Below are positions 1 through 4,778 of a DNA stretch of 8,043 bases, one piece after another. The notes beneath the pieces were generated by a model. It worked only from the letters and a program-made list of their open reading frames with translations. It made no database searches and was not told the origin of the DNA. This stretch comes from Candidatus Bathyarchaeota archaeon (GTDB lineage: Archaea; Thermoproteota; Bathyarchaeia; Bathyarchaeales; DTEX01): contig JAOAJJ010000009.1 of NCBI GenBank assembly GCA_026414245.1, positions 8,202 to 16,244 on the forward strand, read 5' to 3'. Position 1 is the stretch's first letter, and each line of letters begins with the position of its first letter. A program made the translations under genes and the position numbers.

Positions 1-516
1 AAACATCGCAGAAAACCGGTTCTAGGCGAAGGAGACATAAACGCCTCAATAGTTTTCATCGGCGAAGCCCCGGGATACTGGGAGGACATTAAGGGAAAGC
101 CCTTCGTCAGCTCGGCTGGAAAGCTTCTAGACGAGATTCTCAGGGAAAACTCTATCTCGAGAGACGAAATCTACATAACTAATGTTGTAAAGTGTAGGCC
201 TCCCGGCAATAGAGACCCGCGCCTAGAGGAGATCGCTGCATGCAGCGTCTATCTTGAGAGGCAGCTGGATTTAATAAGGCCTAAAATAATTGTAACGCTT
301 GGTAGGCATTCAACAGCATACATTTTCTCTAGGGTAGGTATATCGTTTAAATCTATGAGCGAGGTTCAGGGGAAGATATATGAGGTGAATTTCTGGGGGA
401 GAAGAGCGCACGTGATCCCATTATATCATCCTGCGGCAGCCCTCTACAATGTGAGACTTAAAGATGAGATTAAAAGCGCAATAAAGCTGATTAAAAGCAT
501 AGGGCGTGAATCATAG
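1..516 (+). CDS. Family 4 uracil-DNA glycosylase, 3' part (5' end outside window)
   Basis: Base-excision-repair enzyme that removes uracil from DNA. Reading frame 1 is open from the first base to TAG at 514-516, giving 171 residues. Motif 1 is GEAPG (fragment residues 21-25), followed by ED and KPFVSSAG. TNVVKCRPPGNRDP lies at about 60-73, the strand LIRPKIIVTLG further on, and motif 2 HPAAALYN at 143-150. The Glu in GEAPG fits family 4 rather than family 5. Cys65 and Cys81 match the third and fourth ligands of the family's [4Fe-4S] cluster. The first two cysteines lie in the N-terminal part, an estimated 20-40 residues, missing from the window. Nothing in the visible part looks damaged. Its G+C-richer style resembles the arg genes rather than the AT-rich block that follows, so it is probably the ancestral left neighbour of that block. 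Confidence 0.93.
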   Translation, partial: KHRRKPVLGEGDINASIVFIGEAPGYWEDIKGKPFVSSAGKLLDEILRENSISRDEIYITNVVKCRPPGNRDPRLEEIAACSVYLERQLDLIRPKIIVTLGRHSTAYIFSRVGISFKSMSEVQGKIYEVNFWGRRAHVIPLYHPAAALYNVRLKDEIKSAIKLIKSIGRES

Positions 517-529
517 TTTCTGGAAACTA
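514..529. repeat. Perfect inverted repeat overlapping the glycosylase stop codon
   Basis: TAGTTTC and GAAACTA form 7-bp arms around a two-base centre (TG). The left arm begins with the stop codon of the glycosylase gene. The centre is too short for a good RNA hairpin loop, so if it works at all it is more likely a DNA site or a weak stem. It also marks the edge where the sequence turns AT-rich. Function unknown. Confidence 0.5.
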
Positions 530-553
530 AGAAATTTGGCAAAAAATCACAAT

Positions 554-597
554 TTTCACAACTATAAAAGCAACAGCTGGTATTGTTATTTGTGAAA
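554..597 (+). terminator. Possible stem-loop downstream of the glycosylase gene
   Basis: TTTCACAA (554-561) is the exact reverse complement of TTGTGAAA (590-597), with a 28-base spacer. It sits 37 bases after the glycosylase stop and could form a long-loop hairpin in the transcript. No strong T-run follows directly, although the region from 637 to 690 is T-rich. The eight-base match could be chance in such AT-rich sequence. Confidence 0.2.
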
Positions 598-647
598 TTA
601 TAACGGCGCTTTAAATATAAAGAAAAAATTATAATGCCTTCTTTTCT

Positions 648-825
648 CTATTTTTCTAAGGAAATCATATTTTCTTCTAATTTTCTTATGATGTTTGTTA
701 TGATTTCATTGGGTATTTTCCTATAAAAGTCCTTAAAGAGTTTTCTCATTAATCCATACGCCTATCTCTGCAACAAAAGAATAGTTATAGCTTGTTATTT
801 GTAACAGTAAAGCCTTTTTCCTCAT
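648..825 (-). pseudogene. Possible frameshifted small gene, unrecognised
   Basis: On the minus strand an ATG at 825-823 opens a frame beginning MRKKALLLQITSYN. It reads well to about 760 (FVAEIG) and then stops at 733. One base over, a second frame, open from 761 to TAG at 650-648, reads YGLMRKLFKDFYRKIPNEI and ends in LEENMISLEK. Skipping one base near 759 joins them into about 58 residues of protein-like, helix-rich, lysine-rich sequence. I do not recognise the family. The TATATATA stretch at 851-858 lies about 25-30 bases before the ATG on this strand, as a leaderless archaeal transcript would need. Against it, the reading is short and lies in AT-rich sequence where such frames arise by chance. 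An alternative is an intact 33-residue ORF from ATG 749. Confidence 0.25.
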
Positions 826-828
826 TGC

Positions 829-850
829 AGTATTATTGAGTAATAATACT
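829..850. promoter_or_regulatory. Perfect 9-bp-arm palindrome, candidate operator beside the TATA box
   Basis: Arms AGTATTATT (829-837) and AATAATACT (842-850) are exact reverse complements around GAGT. The right arm abuts the TATA box of the RHH gene, where a bound dimer would meet TBP or TFB. The outer hexamer AGTATT recurs at 875-880 and a related GGTATT at 885-890, spanning the predicted transcription start. RHH proteins commonly bind short repeated half-sites in their own promoters, so autoregulation by the gene at 892 is the simplest reading. That link is inference. Confidence 0.5.
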
Positions 851-860
851 TATATATATC
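849..860 (+). promoter_or_regulatory. TATA box of the RHH gene
   Basis: CTTATATATATC lies 32-43 bases before the ATG at 892, which predicts a start of transcription near 878-884 and a very short leader. The element is nearly symmetrical, so it could also drive minus-strand transcription towards 825. Confidence 0.5.
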
Positions 861-891
861 TTTTGGTAAAATGGAGTATTGAGGGGTATTC

Positions 892-1059
892 ATGGGTAAA
901 AAAGTTAAGACCAGCATAGCTCTCGATGAGGATCTACTTTTATGGGTTGATAAATTGGTAGCGTTAAAGCGCTTTGCGAATAGAACTCACGCTATAGAAT
1001 ATGCCCTTCAAAGGCTAAAAGAACGAGAAAAAGAAGAATTACATGTAAAAGAAGGCTAA
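892..1059 (+). CDS. Small ribbon-helix-helix (CopG-like) DNA-binding protein
   Basis: This encodes 55 residues. The fold reads clearly: a basic N-terminus and strand KKVKTSIALDE (residues 3-13), helix A DLLLWVDKLVALKRF (14-28), an NRT turn (30-32) in place of the usual NRS, then helix B THAIEYALQRLKERE. The tail is short and charged. RHH proteins bind DNA as dimers through the paired strands and act as repressors or as antitoxins. The ATG at 892 is preceded by GAGGGGT (881-887), a good Shine-Dalgarno. An upstream ATG at 871 is closed by TGA within three codons. It lies just upstream of the methyltransferase and nuclease-like genes, on the same strand, and is AT-rich like them. It could be their controller, since the classical controllers of restriction-modification systems are helix-turn-helix proteins, or an antitoxin whose toxin is lost. 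No toxin gene is intact nearby. Confidence 0.8.
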   Translation: MGKKVKTSIALDEDLLLWVDKLVALKRFANRTHAIEYALQRLKEREKEELHVKEG

Positions 1060-1140
1060 GAATCATATGTGGTGTAAACATTTCAAGAGAGTTTTGTATT
1101 CTAGGACTAAAGTGTTTATCGATACTAAAGCCAATTTTGC

Positions 1141-1149
1141 TTTAAATAA
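1141..1149 (+). promoter_or_regulatory. TATA box of the methyltransferase gene
   Basis: TTTAAATAA is a near-ideal archaeal TATA box. It predicts transcription from about 1168-1174 and a leader of about 30 bases that contains the Shine-Dalgarno AAGGATGATG (1188-1197). This suggests the modification gene can be transcribed separately from the RHH gene. Confidence 0.55.
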
Positions 1150-1150
1150 A

Positions 1151-1168
1151 TCTAAAAACGTTTTTAGA
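1151..1168. promoter_or_regulatory. 18-bp perfect palindrome, candidate operator of the methyltransferase gene
   Basis: TCTAAAAACGTTTTTAGA is a perfect palindrome with no spacer. It begins one base after the TATA box and ends at the predicted transcription start, the usual site for archaeal repressors that block polymerase recruitment. Its sequence differs from the 829-850 palindrome, so if one protein binds both, the shared determinants are not obvious. Candidate binders are the RHH protein or the methyltransferase itself. Some methyltransferases repress their own genes. Confidence 0.5.
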
Positions 1169-1202
1169 AACGTAAGGGTAAAAATAGAAGGATGATGAAA
1201 CA

Positions 1203-2426
1203 ATGCTAGAGAGGGAAGGAAAATATAAAAGTGTATCCTTTCGTAAGCTAGTTAATGAAATCCCCTCTACGACTCATGCTACTTTTGGACTTTATCGTTA
1301 TCCAGCTAAGTTTATTCCACAAGTAATATCTTTCATTCTGAAAAATTATGCCCGGCCAAAAATGAAAGTATTTGATCCATTCGCTGGATATGGTACTGTA
1401 GGTGTTGTGGCAAGAATCTATGATTGTGACTACGAACTTTGGGATTTAAATCCGCTTTTAGAAGTTTTACATGCCGTTGCTACACTAAAACCAAAAAATA
1501 TAGGAGTAATTTCATTACTTCATCAAATAGAGTGTTATAAAGAGGAATTTATTCCGCGATGGTCAAATCTTTATTATTGGTATCCTGAAGATTTTCTACC
1601 TTTCTTGTTTAAAGTTTGGGGTTTCTATCATTCTCTGGAGGATGAATACATCAAGCATATTTTAGTTATACCCTTACTAAAAGTAACTCGCTACTTTTCC
1701 TATGATGACATACAACGCCAAAAACTTTCTAAGTCTCCAAAATCTGAGCAACGAATTAAGTCTTTATTGAAGTCTGATTGGAAAACCGTTTTCTTTCAAA
1801 TGCTTAGAAAAGAGATAACGCTTGTTCTTGAAAGAATACATGAATATCAAAAGTATTCGCCTAAAGATGTGAATAGTATTGTTAAAGGAGGCGTAGATAC
1901 TCTAAGCGAAGATCTAAGAGAGGAAAAAGATATACTAATAACTTCTCCTCCCTACTTACAATCTCATGAATATATCCGACAAGCCAAAATGGACTTATTT
2001 TGGCTGGGTTTTTCAGAGGACTACATTAATAGATTGAGTAAGCTTGAAATTCCCTATAGAAATGTACCTCCGCAACCTATATACTCTCAGACGTACTTGC
2101 AATGGCGAAGCCGAATTAAGGAACACCGCTTACTAAAAATATTTGATAATTACTTTTGGGGGGTTCTTGGAGCATTAACCCGCCTTCAGAAAAAGATGTC
2201 TTCTTATATGTTTCTATTTGTTGGTAGAGCAAGCATAAGGGGGAGCCCAGTTCCAATAGATCAAATTTTTGCAGAACATTTTTCTTCGTTAGGCTGGATT
2301 CATGAAACCACACTCATGGATACGATCGTAGCGCGAAGACTATTCTCGTATAAGATTAATCCAGCAACCGGTATAAGGGATAATAGGACGCCGACTGAGA
2401 ATTTAGTAATTTTGAAAAAATTGTAA
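1203..2426 (+). CDS. Amino-type DNA methyltransferase (N4-cytosine or N6-adenine)
   Basis: This 407-residue enzyme should transfer a methyl group from S-adenosylmethionine to an exocyclic amino group in DNA. Motif X is YRYPAKFIP (31-39). Motif I is FDPFAGYGTVG (57-67), followed by the acidic loop LWDLNP with Asp81. Catalytic motif IV is TSPPY (247-251), followed by SHEYIRQAKMDLFWLG. SPPY is more typical of N4-cytosine than N6-adenine enzymes. About 160 residues separate the binding motifs from motif IV. This gives the order X-I-insert-IV, as in alpha-type enzymes with a central target-recognition region, though the C-terminal 150 residues could also read the target. The ATG at 1203 has AAGGATGATG just upstream; the ATGs at 1192 and 1195 are in another frame and close quickly. 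The gene is intact and AT-rich, and a nuclease-like gene follows after 18 bases, as in type II restriction-modification operons. The target sequence cannot be read from the protein. Confidence 0.88.
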   Translation: MLEREGKYKSVSFRKLVNEIPSTTHATFGLYRYPAKFIPQVISFILKNYARPKMKVFDPFAGYGTVGVVARIYDCDYELWDLNPLLEVLHAVATLKPKNIGVISLLHQIECYKEEFIPRWSNLYYWYPEDFLPFLFKVWGFYHSLEDEYIKHILVIPLLKVTRYFSYDDIQRQKLSKSPKSEQRIKSLLKSDWKTVFFQMLRKEITLVLERIHEYQKYSPKDVNSIVKGGVDTLSEDLREEKDILITSPPYLQSHEYIRQAKMDLFWLGFSEDYINRLSKLEIPYRNVPPQPIYSQTYLQWRSRIKEHRLLKIFDNYFWGVLGALTRLQKKMSSYMFLFVGRASIRGSPVPIDQIFAEHFSSLGWIHETTLMDTIVARRLFSYKINPATGIRDNRTPTENLVILKKL

Positions 2427-2444
2427 GCTATTTAGGTGTTAACT

Positions 2445-2894
2445 ATGGGAAAAATTACAGATCTAAACATTACTGGAAGGTTAAAGGGCAAATATGAAGC
2501 CGTACTTGGTGATGCTCATCAATTTATTGTGGCTGGTATTTTAATGAGACTGGGGTTTATTGTCTCTTTAGTTGCTTTGAAAGGAGAGCCATTTGATCTA
2601 GTAGTTTACGCTCTTGAGAAGCCTGGAGGAAAAGTGATACCTCTACGATGCCAAATTAGGGCATCCCATAAAAGCTTAAAATTTACCGCTGGAACAAGAG
2701 GGGGAGTAGATCGCATATATAAGCCTGATATTAAAAAGTACAAATATACGACTGAACATAACGATCTTTTAATTGGTGTCAACATAGATACACTCGATCT
2801 CTATCTAGTTCCGACAAAATTTATTGCTAACTGGGGAGAATCACGCGCTTTTTCAAAACTTGAACCCTTGAAGAATAACTGGGAGTATTACTAA
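2445..2894 (+). CDS. PD-(D/E)XK-like protein, candidate restriction endonuclease, C-terminus probably frameshifted
   Basis: This encodes 149 residues, very small for a type II endonuclease. The pattern resembles PD-(D/E)XK nucleases of the intron-endonuclease/resolvase type: a helix GDAHQFIVAGILMRLGF (22-38), EPFDLVV with Asp51, then a strand ending RCQIRAS with Gln70 and Arg72 where relatives usually have Q/E-x-K. RGGVDRIY follows at 85-92 and NDLLIGVNIDTLDLYLVP after that. The helix glutamate of many relatives appears as Gln26. If this alignment is right, the lysine-to-arginine change may weaken catalysis. ATG 2445 is preferred because AGGTG (2434-2438) sits six bases before it; a GTG at 2436 would add three residues and consume that site. 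After the stop at 2892 the shifted frame continues with LNWNEEYLEKLYRKIE to TAA at 2957-2959. Pairing with the methyltransferase is the main support for a restriction role. A non-nuclease accessory role remains possible. Confidence 0.6.
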   Translation: MGKITDLNITGRLKGKYEAVLGDAHQFIVAGILMRLGFIVSLVALKGEPFDLVVYALEKPGGKVIPLRCQIRASHKSLKFTAGTRGGVDRIYKPDIKKYKYTTEHNDLLIGVNIDTLDLYLVPTKFIANWGESRAFSKLEPLKNNWEYY

Positions 2895-2959
2895 ACTGGA
2901 ATGAAGAGTATTTAGAAAAGTTGTATCGAAAAATTGAACCACAAACAAAGTTAACATAA
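2891..2959 (+). pseudogene. Probable out-of-frame C-terminal tail of the nuclease-like gene
   Basis: A step back of one base after the TAC codon at 2889-2891 continues the protein as LNWNEEYLEKLYRKIEPQT and then KLT, before TAA at 2957-2959. That makes about 22 more residues with a plausible amphipathic helix, following smoothly from LKNNWEYY. The frame is open upstream only to 2879, so the open overlap is confined to the putative joint. A one-base insertion in the genome, a sequencing error or, less likely, programmed frameshifting would explain it. I see no canonical slippery heptamer. A chance open frame of this length in AT-rich DNA is possible. Confidence 0.4.
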
Positions 2960-2993
2960 GACACAATAAACGAAGATAAAAAGAGAAATGAGG

Positions 2994-3009
2994 TTTTTTG
3001 CTTTGTTTT
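2994..3009 (+). terminator. T-tract terminator after the nuclease-like gene
   Basis: TTTTTTGCTTTGTTTT follows the candidate operon by about 35 bases (counting from 2959). Archaeal RNA polymerase terminates at such T-rich stretches without needing a hairpin. It would separate the methyltransferase operon from the isomerase gene. Confidence 0.45.
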
Positions 3010-3011
3010 GA

Positions 3012-3027
3012 TGAAAAATATTTTTCA
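3012..3027. repeat. 16-bp perfect palindrome
   Basis: TGAAAAATATTTTTCA is a perfect palindrome with no spacer, just after the T-tract and about 30 bases before the TATA region of the isomerase gene. It could be an operator or part of the terminator. It is all A/T except for one G-C pair per arm, so chance is a real alternative. Confidence 0.35.
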
Positions 3028-3057
3028 AATTCTTCTGGAAAATGACTCGCAAATAGA

Positions 3058-3074
3058 TTTTTAAGCATTATAAG
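3058..3074 (+). promoter_or_regulatory. TATA-like region of the isomerase gene
   Basis: TTTTTAAG (3058-3065) and TTATAAG (3068-3074) are two overlapping candidates. They predict transcription from about 3088 to 3098, just ahead of the Shine-Dalgarno at 3100-3107. This supports translation from the ATG at 3116 rather than from 3098. Confidence 0.4.
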
Positions 3075-3115
3075 CCTTTATTCCAGTTATCTGGTATATG
3101 GAGGGGTGCATGCAT

Positions 3116-3949
3116 ATGTTTGTGGGCTTCCTAACAGCGCCCTTAAGAGAATGGAGCTTAGAGAAGATTGTTGAATGGGCTTCTGAAAACAGATTTAAGG
3201 GTCTAGAGGTTCTAGTCTCGCCAACCATAAAACATGTTGATGTCAATAGGGTTCTGGCTGGCGGAGCTGGCGAGGTTAAGCGTCTATTCCATGAAAGAGA
3301 CCTTAAGATATCGGGTTTAGCCTTCTACAGCATAAGAATACTTGAGGATGAAGGCGAGCAGAATTTTCTATTAAAGGTTATCGAAGCAGCATCAGCCCTA
3401 GACGTGGGAGTAGTCTGCACTTTATCCGGCGGCCCAGTTAAAGGTAAGGATAAGATGCAGACTTTAAGGGAGGATTTCCCAAGGGTTTTCAGCCCCATCG
3501 TTGACGCGGCTAGGGAGCATGGTTTGAAAATAGCTTTAGAGAACTGGTATGCAACCAACCTTCAGGGTTTAGATCATTTTCAAGCCGCCTTTGAGAGCAT
3601 TCCAGATAAAACTTTGGGCTTAAACTTTGATCCATCACACCTATTCTGGCAGCAGATAGATTATATTGAAGCCGTCTACAGGTTCGGTGAAAGAATCTAC
3701 CACACGCATGCTAAAGACACGGAGATACTGCCCTTCAAGCTCAGATATGTTGGTGTTCTAGGCAGAGGCTGGTGGAGATACCGTATACCGGGCTGGGGTG
3801 GGATAAACTGGCGCTCATATATTACGGCTCTCAGAGAAGTGGGCTACAAACATGTGCTCAGCATCGAGCATGAAGACCCATTCTTCAGTCCAGAGGATGG
3901 ATTAATCAGTGGGCTAAGATTCCTTGAAGGCTTGCTGCTCAGCACCTAG
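3116..3949 (+). CDS. Sugar phosphate isomerase/epimerase, xylose-isomerase-like TIM barrel
   Basis: This encodes 277 residues, the normal length for this family, which isomerises or epimerises sugars and sugar phosphates with a bound divalent metal. Candidate metal and active-site residues are in the usual places: ALENWY with Glu142, NFDPSHLFW with Asp172 and His175, YHTHAKDTE with His196 and His198, and SIEHEDP with Glu251. GWWRYRIPGWG precedes the last barrel strands. The substrate cannot be read from the sequence; relatives act in inositol, tagatose and other sugar pathways. The same frame has ATGs at 3098, 3110 and 3116. GGAGGGGT (3100-3107) stands eight bases before 3116 and would overlap or crowd the other two, so 3116 is chosen. 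It is monocistronic, convergent with the ACT gene, and G+C-richer than the restriction-modification block. Confidence 0.85.
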   Translation: MFVGFLTAPLREWSLEKIVEWASENRFKGLEVLVSPTIKHVDVNRVLAGGAGEVKRLFHERDLKISGLAFYSIRILEDEGEQNFLLKVIEAASALDVGVVCTLSGGPVKGKDKMQTLREDFPRVFSPIVDAAREHGLKIALENWYATNLQGLDHFQAAFESIPDKTLGLNFDPSHLFWQQIDYIEAVYRFGERIYHTHAKDTEILPFKLRYVGVLGRGWWRYRIPGWGGINWRSYITALREVGYKHVLSIEHEDPFFSPEDGLISGLRFLEGLLLST

Positions 3950-3954
3950 CATAT

Positions 3955-3967
3955 AACCTTAAAGGTT
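3955..3967. repeat. Short inverted repeat between convergent genes
   Basis: AACCTT and AAGGTT flank a single A in the 39-base gap between two convergent stop codons. It may be part of a bidirectional end of transcription, but no T-run accompanies it on either strand and the arms are only six bases. Confidence 0.2.
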
Positions 3968-3988
3968 AAAGAGCATCATGGGAGAGCA

Positions 3989-4666
3989 CTAAAAATTTGT
4001 GAAACCTAATCTTTTTCTGGCATCCAAAACTAAATCCGCGAGTATGCTGTAAACTCTCGTAGAATCCTCCATCCTAACCACTATTACGGTCTCAGTGTAG
4101 CAGCTTATCGTCTCCTCAATATTTATACCCTTCCTCGACAGGGCATTATAGAATATTGTGATGCAGCCCGGGGTATCAACAATCTCCCTAGGGCTCTGAA
4201 TTATCACAGCCGCCAAATTCCTCTTCTCATCAAGTATCTCAGAAACCTCAAGTTTAAGGCGGACATCCTCGAAAATCCTCTGGTCGGTTATTAAGGTAAG
4301 CGTGGTTGCGCCCTCAAGAACCTGGAAGAATGCTTCCGGAAACTCCGCTGAGATAAGCCTAGCCTTCTCAAGGTTTCTTCTAGTCTTCTCTAGGGATATT
4401 TTCGCTAAACTCGTTCTAATAGTTATGATGCTATCAGCCACAACCTTCAGCTGCCCCTTCAGCGGCTTAAACCTAACCCTCACACGCTTAACTGAGGTAA
4501 CCATGCCCTCCAAAGTAACCCTCCTCCCCAATATCTCCTCGGCTTTAGGCTTCAGCAGGCGAGCCACAGCGCTCAGGTTAGCGTAGCCCCTCTCGATAGC
4601 ATCCTGGATCGATGGGTCGCCCTCTATGAGGTATTGAACAACCTTCGCCAGGGATAATTCGACCAT
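3989..4666 (-). CDS. ACT-domain amino acid metabolism regulator, COG2150-like
   Basis: This encodes 225 residues. The N-terminal 60 or so (for example DAIERGYANLSAVARLLKP) resemble a helix-turn-helix-like segment that archaeal proteins of this type carry. The C-terminal part is an ACT domain, the small fold that binds amino acids: DTPGCITIFYNALSRKGINI starts near residue 164, then EETISCYTETVIVVRMED and a final helix. The stretch before it (TTLTLITDQRIFEDVRL) may form a second ACT-like unit. No catalytic domain is visible, so a sensor or regulator role is the family assumption. The ligand is unknown. On its strand CTTAAATA (4692-4685) lies about 20-25 bases before the ATG and no Shine-Dalgarno is present, so the message is probably leaderless. 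It is divergent from argG and shares a 109-base control region with it, which makes arginine or a precursor a reasonable candidate ligand. Confidence 0.7.
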   Translation of the reverse strand: MVELSLAKVVQYLIEGDPSIQDAIERGYANLSAVARLLKPKAEEILGRRVTLEGMVTSVKRVRVRFKPLKGQLKVVADSIITIRTSLAKISLEKTRRNLEKARLISAEFPEAFFQVLEGATTLTLITDQRIFEDVRLKLEVSEILDEKRNLAAVIIQSPREIVDTPGCITIFYNALSRKGINIEETISCYTETVIVVRMEDSTRVYSILADLVLDARKRLGFTNF

Positions 4667-4684
4667 TTTCGGTCACTTAGAACC

Positions 4685-4692
4685 TATTTAAG
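4685..4692 (-). promoter_or_regulatory. TATA box of the ACT-domain gene
   Basis: On the minus strand the sequence is CTTAAATA. It is centred about 22 bases before the ATG at 4666, which predicts transcription starting at or next to the start codon. Confidence 0.4.
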
Positions 4693-4716
4693 CCATGTTT
4701 TCAGTCAAAAAGCACA

Positions 4717-4749
4717 TATATTTAACCCTTATCTCTTTCAATGGTTAAA
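4717..4749 (+). promoter_or_regulatory. argG promoter: TATA box with inverted repeat
   Basis: TATATTTAA (4717-4725) fits a TATA box that would start transcription near 4742-4750. TTTAACC (4721-4727), overlapping it, is repeated in reverse as GGTTAAA (4743-4749). The arm centres are 22 bases apart, about two helical turns on one face of the DNA. A dimer bound here would cover both TATA box and start site. The binder is unknown, and seven-base A/T-rich arms may be coincidental. Confidence 0.35.
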
Positions 4750-4770
4750 GAATCCTCGAGGAGCGGCTGA
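4741..4770 (+). other. Nine-codon ORF in the argG leader
   Basis: ATG at 4741 to TGA at 4768-4770 encodes MVKESSRSG, out of frame with argG and ending 5-8 bases before the argG start codons. If transcription starts at 4741 this would be a leaderless leader peptide coupled to argG; if it starts a few bases later the ATG is lost. It has one arginine codon, which is not a convincing attenuator. Confidence 0.12.
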
Positions 4771-4778
4771 AAAATTTG

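Larger units (their letters stand above)
517..891. other. AT-rich intergenic region between glycosylase and RHH genes
   Basis: This 375-base stretch has no intact gene above 40 codons that I can support. It holds the possible stem-loop at 554-597, an 11-bp direct repeat TTGTTATTTGT at 583-593 and 792-802, and a TATA-like TTTAAATATAAAG near 610-622 with no gene after it. It also holds a possible broken minus-strand gene (648-825), the palindrome at 829-850 and the RHH promoter. I saw no tRNA, CRISPR or transposon end. The composition suggests it is the left flank of an acquired block. Confidence 0.6.
1067..1195 (+). other. Short basic ORF filling the gap between RHH and methyltransferase genes
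   Basis: An ATG at 1067-1069 opens 42 codons, starting MWCKHFKRVLYSRTKVFIDT, and ends at TGA 1193-1195. It leaves gaps of only 7 bases on each side. It is rich in Lys, Arg and Asn and has few acidic residues. KVFIDT resembles the start of PIN-domain VapC toxins, which often follow RHH antitoxins, but nothing after it looks like a PIN domain. A TATA box and an 18-bp palindrome lie inside it, and its Shine-Dalgarno is weak. I regard it as probably non-coding promoter sequence or a toxin remnant. Confidence 0.15.
892..2959 (+). other. Candidate acquired restriction-modification island
   Basis: The RHH gene, methyltransferase and nuclease-like gene lie on one strand between a repair gene and a sugar isomerase that look native. 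The block is AT-rich (18/60 and 25/60 G+C in two hand-counted lines) compared with the arg genes (32/60 and 27/60). No integrase, transposase or clear flanking direct repeat is visible, so the route of entry is unknown. Confidence 0.5.

Noticed and set aside
583..802. 11-bp direct repeat TTGTTATTTGT (583-593 and 792-802) as attachment site or transposon target duplication
   Set aside because: Flanking bases differ, it does not bracket a mobile gene, and an 11-base A/T-rich repeat is weak evidence in this composition.
517..1202. tRNA, CRISPR array or box C/D RNA in the gene-poor left part
   Set aside because: No cloverleaf, no regularly spaced repeats, and only an isolated ATGATGT near 687 without a partner D box at suitable spacing.
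2436..2444. GTG start of the nuclease-like gene at 2436
   Set aside because: The GTG is part of the AGGTG ribosome site that is well spaced for ATG 2445.
2853..3068. Minus-strand 71-residue frame antisense to the end of the nuclease-like gene
   Set aside because: It overlaps the 3' end of a better-supported gene, has no recognisable domain, and its hydrophobic middle (LRLLCLMLTLFVVQFF) is what AT-rich antisense sequence often gives.
3098..3115. Isomerase start at ATG 3098 or 3110
   Set aside because: The Shine-Dalgarno GGAGGGGT at 3100-3107 would lie inside or directly against these starts, whereas it is eight bases before ATG 3116.
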